From positions 248,001-312,000 of the forward strand of contig NZ_WBMT01000007.1 of NCBI RefSeq assembly GCF_008923185.1: 64,000 bases of DNA. Direction: 5' to 3'. This stretch comes from Actinomadura rudentiformis. GTDB lineage: Bacteria; Actinomycetota; Actinomycetes; Streptosporangiales; Streptosporangiaceae. Position 1 is the first letter of the stretch; each line of letters opens with the position of its first letter. Below the pieces are notes generated by a model. The model was given only the letters and a program-made list of their open reading frames with translations, was not told where the DNA came from and searched no databases. This document shows positions 43,161 to 50,665 of the stretch, piece by piece. The position numbers and the translations under genes were made by a program.

Positions 43161-44684
43161 ATGAAGGCAGTGGACGGTCGCCACCCACGGCGCTGGTGGA
43201 TCCTTGTCGTGCTGTGCCTGAGCACGCTGGTGCTGGTGGTCGACAACATGGTCCTGACCGTGGCGATCCCGCCGCTGGCCGAGGACATCGGCGCGACCGC
43301 GCAGGACGCCCAGTGGATCCTGGAGTCCTACATCCTGGTCTTCGCCGGACTCCTGCTCACCTCGGGCAGCCTGTCCGACCGCTTCGGCCGCCGCCGGATA
43401 ATGATCATCGGTCTGGCGCTCTTCGGAGTCGCCTCACTGGCCGCCACCTTCGCGACCAGTCCCGAACAGCTGATCGCGGCCCGGTTCGCCATGGGCATCG
43501 GCGGCGCGCTGATCATGCCCAGCACCCTGTCGATCCTGATCACCGTCTTCGACGACGAGGAGCGCCGCAAGGCCATGGCCGTCTGGTCCGCCGTCGCGAT
43601 GCTCGGCCTGGTCGGCGGCCCCATCCTCGGCGGCGCTCTCATCTCCGCCTTCTGGTGGGGCGCGGTCTTCCTGATCAACGTCCCGATCGCCGCCGCCGCC
43701 ATCGTCGCCGCCCTCGTCCTCATGCCCGAGTCCAAGGGCCCCTGGCAAAAGCCCGACCCCCTCGGCACCGTCCTCTCTGTGGTCGGCATGACGTCCCTGG
43801 TCTGGGCCATCATCGAATACCCCAAGCACGGCTTCACCTCGCCCGTCACCCTCGCCGCGTTCGGCATCGCCGTGGCCTCTCTCACCGCGTTCGTGATCTG
43901 GGAGATGCGTACCGACGCGCCGATGGTCCCGCTCACGCTGTTCCGTGACCGCAACTTCTCCGGTGGCAGCCTCTCGCTGACCCTGGTCCAGATCGGCAAC
44001 GGCGGCCTGCTGCTCGTCCTGACCCAGTACCTGCAGTTCGTCCTCGGCTTCTCGGCCACCAAGGCCGGGCTCGCGTTCATCCCGATGGCCGTCTCGTCGC
44101 TGTTCTTCAACGGCCTGGGCGCCGCCCTCGGCAACAAGATCGGCAACCGGGTGCCCGCCGCGGTCGGCATGCTCGGCGTCGCCGCCGGCTTCGGGATGCT
44201 GGCCACGCTGTCCGCCGACGACGGCTTCGCCAAGGTCGCCATCGCGCTGCTGGTCTTCGGCGCCGGCGCCGGGCTCGCCCAGCCCGCGATCGTCGCCGCC
44301 CTGATGGGCGCCGTTCCCGCCGAGCAGGCCGGCGTCGGCTCCGCCCTCAACGACACCATCCAGCAGGCCGGTGCCGCCCTCGGCATCGCGGTCCTCGGCA
44401 GCGTGGTGGCGAGCGCCTACACCGGCTCCATGCCGGACGACGCTCCGGAGGGTGCCCGCCACAACATCAGCGAGGCCCTCGCCCTCGGTGACAGCGGGCT
44501 GGCCGGCACTGCCCGCGAGGCCTTCACCACCGCGATGTCCAGCGCCTTCACCATCAGCGCCGCCGGCGTAGTCGCCGCAGCGGTCCTGGCCTTCCTGGTG
44601 ATGCGCGACAAGAAGAAGACCACCCCGGATGAGACGGCCCCGGCCCCGGCCGAGGAGAAGATCGCCCCGGCCCTGAGCCACTGA
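43161..44684 (+). CDS. DHA2-type MFS multidrug efflux transporter
   Basis: 507-residue, 14-helix drug:proton antiporter of the EmrB/QacA group. It shows motif A (GSLSDRFGRRRIMIIG), motif C (AMLGLVGGPILGG) and the helix-1 start WWILVVLCLSTLVLVVDNMV. The ATG at 43161 follows GAGGGG. It is divergent from the IclR gene and ends in a strong terminator. Export of toxic aromatic intermediates is a possible role, given the neighbours. Confidence 0.92.
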   Translation: MKAVDGRHPRRWWILVVLCLSTLVLVVDNMVLTVAIPPLAEDIGATAQDAQWILESYILVFAGLLLTSGSLSDRFGRRRIMIIGLALFGVASLAATFATSPEQLIAARFAMGIGGALIMPSTLSILITVFDDEERRKAMAVWSAVAMLGLVGGPILGGALISAFWWGAVFLINVPIAAAAIVAALVLMPESKGPWQKPDPLGTVLSVVGMTSLVWAIIEYPKHGFTSPVTLAAFGIAVASLTAFVIWEMRTDAPMVPLTLFRDRNFSGGSLSLTLVQIGNGGLLLVLTQYLQFVLGFSATKAGLAFIPMAVSSLFFNGLGAALGNKIGNRVPAAVGMLGVAAGFGMLATLSADDGFAKVAIALLVFGAGAGLAQPAIVAALMGAVPAEQAGVGSALNDTIQQAGAALGIAVLGSVVASAYTGSMPDDAPEGARHNISEALALGDSGLAGTAREAFTTAMSSAFTISAAGVVAAAVLAFLVMRDKKKTTPDETAPAPAEEKIAPALSH

Positions 44685-44705
44685 CCGCCCGCTCCTCCTC
44701 CGCAA

Positions 44706-44738
44706 AACCGCCCCGCCGATCCGATCGGCGGGGCGGTT
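44706..44738 (+). terminator. terminator of the MFS gene
   Basis: Perfect 15-bp stem AACCGCCCCGCCGAT / ATCGGCGGGGCGGTT with a CCG loop, 21 bases after the MFS stop. Confidence 0.85.
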
Positions 44739-44757
44739 CCGCGTTCCTCGGACAGGC

Positions 44758-44809
44758 CCTCCGCCTCACCCGTGACCACACGCGCCATGCCGCTGCGCCC
44801 CTGCCCCTG
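44758..44809. repeat. 52-bp duplicate of an internal tetR segment
   Basis: Identical over 52 bases and in the same orientation to 47104-47155, which lies inside the coding sequence of the TetR gene at 46943-47509. Surrounding bases differ, so this is a short isolated duplication. A frame on the minus strand from ATG 44952 (MPVEQLREDLERDAAGMTGF) runs into it and may be a third small gene cut by the insertion. Confidence 0.75.
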
Positions 44810-44962
44810 GCCACCCGGGTCACCATGCGGGCGGGCAAGGACGTTGAGCACCCGCACCGACAAGCCCAGGCACTCAACAGGGCAGTCCGCGCGAACCCGG
44901 TCATGCCCGCCGCGTCCCGCTCCAGGTCCTCCCGGAGCTGCTCGACCGGCATCCACCGGCCG

Positions 44963-45343
44963 TCACCTCGACCAGATTCGGGGGAACGGTGCTACCTCAC
45001 GCGGGATGGGCGCGGCCTTCACCCATGGCTTGAGCAGATGCGCCACCTCACCGGCCGCGTACTCCGGCTCCCGGCACGGCCCGACCCACAAGCCCGCGCT
45101 CGTCACGAAGCCCCACTTCGACCACCCCTGGATGACGGTCACGGTCTCACCGACGCACGGCACCTCCGCCAGGAACACTCGAAGCCTCGGTGGGTTCTCC
45201 TCGTACTTCCGTACGGTGGTCCAGCCGTCGCCATGCAGAGCGCGGGCAAGCTTGGTCAGATTCCGGCGCGCCCGCCACCGCGCCCCCCACGAGATCGGCG
45301 GCGGCACAGCGACCGGAATACGTCGCACCTCCCGCGCCGTCAT
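44963..45343 (-). CDS. hypothetical protein (126 aa) of a whiJ-like locus
   Basis: 126-residue basic protein, with ATG overlapping the stop of the 67-residue gene (ATGA). It starts MTAREVRRIPVAVPPPISWG and has Trp-rich segments (TVIQGWSKWGFVTSAGLWVG). No named family is recognised. Together with the 67-residue gene it forms a two-gene unit divergent from the DUF5753 regulator, an arrangement that recurs in Streptosporangiales next to DUF5753/DUF397 pairs, as I recall it. Function unknown. Confidence 0.6.
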   Translation of the reverse strand: MTAREVRRIPVAVPPPISWGARWRARRNLTKLARALHGDGWTTVRKYEENPPRLRVFLAEVPCVGETVTVIQGWSKWGFVTSAGLWVGPCREPEYAAGEVAHLLKPWVKAAPIPREVAPFPRIWSR

Positions 45344-45543
45344 CGGCCGACCTTCCCCAGCTCGGCGCGCAGCTTCTCCGGAGAGTCTGCGTCGAGCGCG
45401 TCGACCTCGCTCACCCGATCGGGTGGCAACGGTCCACGCATCGCCCACCAACGGCGCCGATCGCTGAGCAGGAACCGCCACCCCGGGAAGTCGGCGCGGA
45501 GCTGGGCAAGGGCTTGAAGCTCGGTGTGGGAATGCTTGGTCAT
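45340..45543 (-). CDS. hypothetical protein (67 aa) of a whiJ-like locus
   Basis: 67-residue protein rich in Trp and Arg: MTKHSHTELQALAQLRADFP, GWRFLLSDRRRWWAMRGPLP, ending EKLRAELGKVGR. It looks like a small soluble protein with a beta-hairpin core flanked by helices. It is the first gene of a two-gene unit divergent from the DUF5753 regulator and is coupled to the next gene by an ATGA overlap. Function unknown. Confidence 0.6.
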   Translation of the reverse strand: MTKHSHTELQALAQLRADFPGWRFLLSDRRRWWAMRGPLPPDRVSEVDALDADSPEKLRAELGKVGR

Positions 45544-45659
45544 GACGGAGGAAACCTTCGCGGTTGATGTGACTACCGGAACCGTGTGACCAGGCTCGCC
45601 CGATGGAGCTACGCTCCGCTACATAGCAACAACACGCAGGCGCCACCTCGCCCGGCGGG

Positions 45660-46547
45660 ATGCCCTACCAGGATTCGGGCGAGGCCTACTACGGGACACC
45701 CTCCATGCCCAACGAGCACGACGGCGGCGGCCTTGCCCGCGACCCACTGATCGAGTTGTTCGCACGCCTGCTCCGTGGTTACCGAGACCACCGCAAGCTC
45801 TCGCGGCCGAAACTCGCCGAAGCGTTGGGATGCTCCCCGCAATGGATTGAGAAGCTGGAGAGCGGCGGCCAGAAGCCATCCCTCGACACTGCCCGCGATC
45901 TCGACACCTACTACGGGCTGTACGAGGTGTTCCAGGCCATCGCAGAAGCTGTCGAGGACCTCGGAAAGCGCCCACGCACAGACCTACCGCTCGGCTTCGA
46001 TGTTTTCCAGGTCCTTGAGGCGCAGGCGAACGCGGTCCGGTCATTCTGCGCACAGGTTGTTCCGGGACTGCTGCAAACCGAGGACTACGCACGAGCCCTC
46101 ATGGGCGCCGGTCAGGTCCGCGCCAAGCTGGAGGATCGTGTAAGGGCCCGGTTGGCCCGACAGAGCATCCTTGCCCGTGACAACCCTCCCCGCATGAGTG
46201 TCATTCTGGACGAGTCGGTACTCCGCCGCCCTGTCGGCGGCCCTAAGGTGATGCACGACCAGCTCATCTACTTGCTGGACGTCGCCACTCACGCCGTCAA
46301 CGTCCAACTTCGCGTCCTGCCGTTCGAGCGGATCAGTTGGGCGAGCACCGATGGATCATTCACCGTCCTCAGCTTCGCGGACGGGCCAGATGTTGCCTAC
46401 TTCGAAGGCACGGGCGTAGGAGTGGTCCTCCAGGCCCCGGACGAGGTTGCCGACGCGGGGCTACGCTTCGATCTAGTCCTTGGGGAGGCGCTGACACGCG
46501 CCGAGTCCATCGACGTGATCACGACAGCTTTGGAGGGCTACACGTGA
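45660..46547 (+). CDS. XRE-type HTH protein with DUF5753 domain (WhiJ-like)
   Basis: 295-residue regulator: an XRE-type HTH (LSRPKLAEALGCSPQWIEKL, residues about 43-62), then a DUF5753 domain (FCAQVVPGLLQTEDYARALM ... VQLRVLPFERISWASTDGSF). The same architecture is found in Streptomyces WhiJ-like proteins that control development and antibiotic production with DUF397 partners. ATG 45660 is used; ATG 45705 is possible. Its stop overlaps the DUF397 start (GTGA). A palindrome GGAGC-TAC-GCTCC (45605-45617) lies upstream. Confidence 0.88.
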   Translation: MPYQDSGEAYYGTPSMPNEHDGGGLARDPLIELFARLLRGYRDHRKLSRPKLAEALGCSPQWIEKLESGGQKPSLDTARDLDTYYGLYEVFQAIAEAVEDLGKRPRTDLPLGFDVFQVLEAQANAVRSFCAQVVPGLLQTEDYARALMGAGQVRAKLEDRVRARLARQSILARDNPPRMSVILDESVLRRPVGGPKVMHDQLIYLLDVATHAVNVQLRVLPFERISWASTDGSFTVLSFADGPDVAYFEGTGVGVVLQAPDEVADAGLRFDLVLGEALTRAESIDVITTALEGYT

Positions 46548-46750
46548 ACCCGGAAATGCCCACCGCCCGGTGGCGCAAGAGCAGCTACAGCGGCGGCCAG
46601 GGCGGCGAGTGCGTCGAGGTCGCCAACGTCGCCGCCGTGATCGCTGTGCGGGACTCCAAGGACCCGGCCGGCCCCAAGGTCACGCTCACCGCCTCCGGCT
46701 GGTGCGACCTCGCCCGCCGAATCAAGAGCGGCGAGCACGACCTGATCTGA
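46544..46750 (+). CDS. DUF397 protein
   Basis: 68-residue DUF397 protein with the family signature WRKSSYSGGQGGECVEVA, VRDSKDPAGP and a closing W..LARRIKSG. Family members act as small partners, sometimes described as antitoxin-like or anti-regulators, of DUF5753 proteins. The GTG overlaps the DUF5753 stop, giving coupled translation. Confidence 0.88.
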   Translation: MNPEMPTARWRKSSYSGGQGGECVEVANVAAVIAVRDSKDPAGPKVTLTASGWCDLARRIKSGEHDLI

Positions 46751-46942
46751 CGCAGCGCCCCGACCAGCCCGGCCTGTCTAACCAGGTCAGGCGCTTTCGC
46801 CAGCGATCCGGGGATGCGTTCGAAGCCGGTCCCGACCCGGAGGGCATCCCAGAACGCCTGGCGCCGCGAATCTGGCCCAGTCGATGATGAGGGCGGCGGG
46901 CCGCCATAGCTCAGCCCGCGCGCGGGTGAGCTGCCGGTGGAG

Positions 46943-47509
46943 CTACTCCGGGGGCAGATAAGCGCTCAGGGCGCGCAGGCCAGCCAGGATCTCCTCGGCG
47001 GTCGGGGCGGACTCGGGGTCGGTGAGGTGCTGCATCATCACACCGCTGACCAGGGCGAGCTGCACCGATCCGAGTGAACGGACGGTCTCTTCGAGCAGTT
47101 CCTCCTCCGCCTCACCCGTGACCACACGCGCCATGCCGCTGCGCCCCTGCCCCTGACCCGCGGCCATCTGCGCGCGCAACTCCGGATCCCGTTGCGCCCG
47201 CAGCACGGTCTCGAGATTGGCGATCCAGAAAGTCCGGTTGGTCGAGAACGACGCGACCAAGCGCCGCCAGAGAGCGGCGAAGGCCGCCGCGTCCCCGGCC
47301 TCCTCGTGCTCGCCGATGAACGCGTCGCCGCCGTCGAGCGCCTGGAAGAGCGCCTCGTTCAACAGCGCCTCCTTCGATCCGAAGTGGTAGCCGATGGCGG
47401 CCATGCTCACGCCCGCCGCCGAGGCGAGGTCGCGCACGGTCGTGCGCTCGTAGCCCTTCTCGAACAAGCACTGCTTGGCGGCCTCAAGCAGCTTCTCCCG
47501 GTTGCCCAT
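46943..47509 (-). CDS. TetR family transcriptional regulator
   Basis: 188-residue TetR regulator with a standard HTH: KLLEAAKQCLFEKGYERTTV, then RDLASAAGVSMAAIGYHFGS. The ligand domain includes GQGQGRSGMARVV, the segment duplicated at 44758-44809. It is divergent from the secreted carboxylesterase gene and likely controls it; a CGACCG/CGGTCG inverted repeat lies in between. Confidence 0.9.
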   Translation of the reverse strand: MGNREKLLEAAKQCLFEKGYERTTVRDLASAAGVSMAAIGYHFGSKEALLNEALFQALDGGDAFIGEHEEAGDAAAFAALWRRLVASFSTNRTFWIANLETVLRAQRDPELRAQMAAGQGQGRSGMARVVTGEAEEELLEETVRSLGSVQLALVSGVMMQHLTDPESAPTAEEILAGLRALSAYLPPE

Positions 47510-47536
47510 GGCACGACACTACCAACGATCTGGAAC

Positions 47537-47576
47537 GACCGTCTTACGCGGTCGCCTTGTACGTACGTCTTGCGCA
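47537..47576. promoter_or_regulatory. operator candidates between tetR and carboxylesterase genes
   Basis: An inverted repeat CGACCG-7-CGGTCG (47537-47555) and two direct copies CGTCTTACGC (47541-47550) and CGTCTTGCGC (47567-47576), 26 bases apart, lie within the divergent promoter region. Confidence 0.45.
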
Positions 47577-47637
47577 TTTGCCCAAATCCGGGCTACGGTC
47601 CTCCCACTGACAGAGCAAGCCCGGTTGGGAGCAGGAA

Positions 47638-49227
47638 TTGAGTACGAAGATGAGCAAGAAGGCGCGTTGTGCCACCGCAGCCACCGTCGCGGTCGCTGCG
47701 ACCCTCGGCGGCACGGTCGCGGCGGGTTCCGCCACCGCGGCACCGGCCGACCCCACGCGGGTCACGACCGTTGAGGGCCCGGTGCGGGGCGCGATCTCCG
47801 GAGACGTCCGTACGTTCCAGGGCATCCCGTACGCTTCGCCACCGGTCGATGACCTGCGGTGGAAGTCACCGCGCCCGGTCACGCCATGGTCGGCCCCCTT
47901 GGACGCGCGGCAGCCGCGCAGCGCCTGTCCGCAACCCTCCGACCAGCCGATCGCCGTGCCCGGGACGAACGGCGAGGACTGCCTGTACCTGAACGTGACG
48001 ACCCCGGCGAAGGCCGCGAAACGCCTGCCGGTGATCGTGTGGATCCACGGCGGCAGCTTCGTCTACGGCGACGGGGCGACCTACAAGGCCGCCAAGCTGG
48101 CGACCAGGGGCAAGGCGGTCGTCGTGACCATCAACTACCGGCTGGGCGCCTTCGGTTTCCTCTCCCACCCGGGCCTGCGCGCACCGGCCAACCTGGGGCT
48201 CCAGGACCAGCAGGCGGCGCTCAGGTGGGTGCGGCGCAACGCGGCCGCGTTCGGCGGCGACGCCCGCAATGTGACGATCATGGGCCAGTCGGGCGGCGGG
48301 TACAGCGTCTGCGCTCAGCTCGCGTCACCCGGCGCTCGCGGCCTGTTCGCCAAGGCGATCGTCCAGAGCGCGGGATGCGCCGGGAAGGACGGCTCGATGT
48401 CGGTGAAGCAGGCGCATGACAACGGCATCGCCACCGCCAAGGCCCTCCGCTGCGATGACGTGGCCGGCGCCGACGCGTGCCTGCGGCGCGCGAAGACGGG
48501 CGACCTGGTCAAGGCCACCGCCGCAGGTCACGAGGGCTACCGTCCGGTTGTCGACGGCACGGTCCTGCCACTGGCCCCGGCGCGTGCCCTCGCCACCGGC
48601 AGGTTCCACCGGGTGCCGGTGCTGCACGGCTCCACGCACGACGAGATGAGCGGACTGGTCGGTGCCGAGGAGGCGATGACCGGCAAGCCGCTCACTGCCG
48701 AGGGCTACGCCGCGAAGGTCGAAAAGGCGTTCGGTGCCGACGCGGCGGCGGTGCTCTCCGAATACCCCGCCGGGAGCCACGGCTCGCCTGGTGCCACGCT
48801 CGCGGCAGTGCTCACCGACTCCGAGTGGTCGACCGCCGCCCTCGACACCCAGCGCGCGCTGGCCCGCCACGTGCCGGTGTACGCGTACGACTTCGCCGAC
48901 GCCGACGCCCCGTACTTCAAGGGCTTCCCCAGGCCGAAGAGCTTCTCCCTCGGCACCGGGCACATGATCGACCTCGCGTACCTCTTCGAGAACGACCTGT
49001 TCGAGCCGCTCAACGAGCGCCAAGCCGGGCTCTCGGACACGGTGATCTCCTACTGGAGCCGCTTCGCGCACACCGGGCGGCCCGGCGGGCACGGTACGCC
49101 GGCGTGGCAGCGGTTCACGCCGCGCGACGCCTACGTCCAGAAGCTCGCCTCCGGGAAGGACGGCATCGGCCGCACCGACTTCGCCGCCGACCACCACTAC
49201 ACGTTCTGGAAGTCACTCCAGCGATGA
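47638..49227 (+). CDS. secreted type-B carboxylesterase
   Basis: 529-residue exported esterase with a signal peptide (basic start, ATAATVAVAATLGGTVAAGS, cleavage after ATAA). The type-B signature is present: EDCLYLNVTTP, the oxyanion loop WIHGGSFVYG, nucleophile elbow GQSGGG with Ser218, and a late His in LGTGHMIDLAY. TTG 47638 has GGGAG at good spacing; ATG 47650 is an alternative. It likely hydrolyses aliphatic or aromatic esters outside the cell and is divergent from a TetR gene. Confidence 0.9.
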   Translation: MSTKMSKKARCATAATVAVAATLGGTVAAGSATAAPADPTRVTTVEGPVRGAISGDVRTFQGIPYASPPVDDLRWKSPRPVTPWSAPLDARQPRSACPQPSDQPIAVPGTNGEDCLYLNVTTPAKAAKRLPVIVWIHGGSFVYGDGATYKAAKLATRGKAVVVTINYRLGAFGFLSHPGLRAPANLGLQDQQAALRWVRRNAAAFGGDARNVTIMGQSGGGYSVCAQLASPGARGLFAKAIVQSAGCAGKDGSMSVKQAHDNGIATAKALRCDDVAGADACLRRAKTGDLVKATAAGHEGYRPVVDGTVLPLAPARALATGRFHRVPVLHGSTHDEMSGLVGAEEAMTGKPLTAEGYAAKVEKAFGADAAAVLSEYPAGSHGSPGATLAAVLTDSEWSTAALDTQRALARHVPVYAYDFADADAPYFKGFPRPKSFSLGTGHMIDLAYLFENDLFEPLNERQAGLSDTVISYWSRFAHTGRPGGHGTPAWQRFTPRDAYVQKLASGKDGIGRTDFAADHHYTFWKSLQR

Positions 49228-49247
49228 CAGGGTGACACCCTCGCCGG

Positions 49248-49300
49248 GCGCGTGGGCTCCTGCCGAACGGCTCCGGCCTAACGGTCAGGAGCCCACGCGC
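49248..49300. terminator. bidirectional hairpin between carboxylesterase and thiolase genes
   Basis: Perfect 15-bp arms GCGCGTGGGCTCCTG (49248-49262) and CAGGAGCCCACGCGC (49286-49300) with a 23-base loop. The right arm includes the last codons and stop of the thiolase gene, so the left arm is an inverted copy of that gene end. Confidence 0.7.
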
Positions 49301-50499
49301 TCGAAGACTGCTGCCAGGCCTTGGCCGCCGCCGATGCACATGGTCTCCAGGCCGTAGCGGGCGCCGCGCCGGTCCATCTCCCGGGTGAGGGTGGCCAGGA
49401 TCCGGCCGCCGGTCGCGCCGACGGGATGGCCGAGCGAGATGCCGGAGCCGTTGACGTTGGTGCGGTCCCAGTCGGCGTCCTTGAAGCCCCACTCGCGGGT
49501 GACGGCGAGCACCTGGGCGGCGAACGCCTCGTTCAGCTCGATCAGGTCGATGTCGGCCAGCGTCAGCCCGGCCGCCTCCAGTGCCTTGGCCGTTGCGGGC
49601 ACCGGCCCGATGCCCATGGTCCGCGGCGGCACCCCGGCCTGTGCCCACGACACCAGCCGGACGAGAGGGCGCAGGCCCAGCTCGGCGGCCCGTTCCGGTG
49701 TCGTCACGACGGCCACCGCGGCGGCGTCGTTCTGTCCGCTGGCGTTGCCCGCTGTGACCGTCGCCTCGGCGTCGGCCTTGCCCATCACCGGCTTCAGCTT
49801 GGCCAGACTCTCCACAGTCGTTCCGGGACGCGGGTGCTCGTCGGTGTCCACGACGGTCTCACCCTTGCGGGAGCGGACGGTCACCGGCACGATCTCGTCT
49901 GCGAAGCGGCCCTCCTTCTGTGCCGCCACAGCCCGCTCGTGTGACCGTACGGCCAGCTCGTCCTGCTCCAGCCGCCCGATGCCGTACTCGCGGCGGAGGT
50001 TCTCGGCGGTCTCCAGCATCCCGCCAGGCACCGGATGGTTGACCCCGCCCGCAGTCACCCGGCCGCGGGCCAGGGCGTCGTGCAGTTCGAGCCCGGCGCC
50101 GCGAATGCCCCAGCGCGCCTCGGTCGTGTAGAACGGCGCGGTGCTCATGCTCTCGGTGCCTCCGGCGAGGACGAGCTCGCTGACGCCGGTCTGCACCTGC
50201 ATGGCCGCGTTCAGCACGGCCTGGAGGCCCGAGCCGCAGCGCCGGTCGACCTGGCTGCCGCCCACCTCGACCGGAAGCCCGGCGTCGAGCGCCGCCACGC
50301 GGCCGATCGCGGGCGCGTCGGAGTTCGGGTTGCACTGGCCGAGGATCACCTCGTCGACCGCGTCGCCGGGCAAGTCGGTGCGCGCGAGCACCGCCCTGAT
50401 CACTGCGGAGGCCAGCTCGACCGGGGGCACGTCCTTGAACACCCCGCCGAAGCGGCCGATCGGGGTGCGCACCGGCTCGCAGATCACCACTTCGCGCAT
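49285..50499 (-). CDS. acetyl-CoA acyltransferase (thiolase)
   Basis: 404-residue thiolase that cleaves 3-ketoacyl-CoA in beta-oxidation or condenses acetyl-CoA. Active-site elements are complete: nucleophile Cys88 in VDRRCGSGLQAV, NEAFAAQ, GHPVGATGGR (His) and MCIGGGQGLAA (second Cys). The ATG at 50499 follows GAGGAG; the longer open frame upstream is not coding in character. It is divergent from the 3-hydroxyacyl-CoA dehydrogenase gene, and with that and the acyl-CoA dehydrogenase supplies most beta-oxidation steps. Confidence 0.94.
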   Translation of the reverse strand: MREVVICEPVRTPIGRFGGVFKDVPPVELASAVIRAVLARTDLPGDAVDEVILGQCNPNSDAPAIGRVAALDAGLPVEVGGSQVDRRCGSGLQAVLNAAMQVQTGVSELVLAGGTESMSTAPFYTTEARWGIRGAGLELHDALARGRVTAGGVNHPVPGGMLETAENLRREYGIGRLEQDELAVRSHERAVAAQKEGRFADEIVPVTVRSRKGETVVDTDEHPRPGTTVESLAKLKPVMGKADAEATVTAGNASGQNDAAAVAVVTTPERAAELGLRPLVRLVSWAQAGVPPRTMGIGPVPATAKALEAAGLTLADIDLIELNEAFAAQVLAVTREWGFKDADWDRTNVNGSGISLGHPVGATGGRILATLTREMDRRGARYGLETMCIGGGQGLAAVFERVGS

Positions 50500-50620
50500 C
50501 GTTCGCTCCTCACGCCCTGATGTTTCCTCGCAGGCTACGGTCCCGGACGGCCCGCACTCCCACGGCCCTTCCACTGAGTGGTTGAGTGGCGGGGGCCGGT
50601 GACATGGGTCTCGTCGCGGT

Positions 50621-50654
50621 CTGAATATATTTCTAGAATGAATTTCTAGGATGA
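50621..50654. promoter_or_regulatory. A/T-rich promoter segment with 13-bp tandem repeat
   Basis: Two adjacent 13-bp units ATTTCTAGAATGA (50629-50641) and ATTTCTAGGATGA (50642-50654), including a palindrome TTCTAGAA (50631-50638), in an unusually A/T-rich patch. It sits just upstream of the 3-hydroxyacyl-CoA dehydrogenase start, in the divergent region shared with the thiolase gene; probably promoter and operator. Confidence 0.5.
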
Positions 50655-50665
50655 AGGGGATGGAC

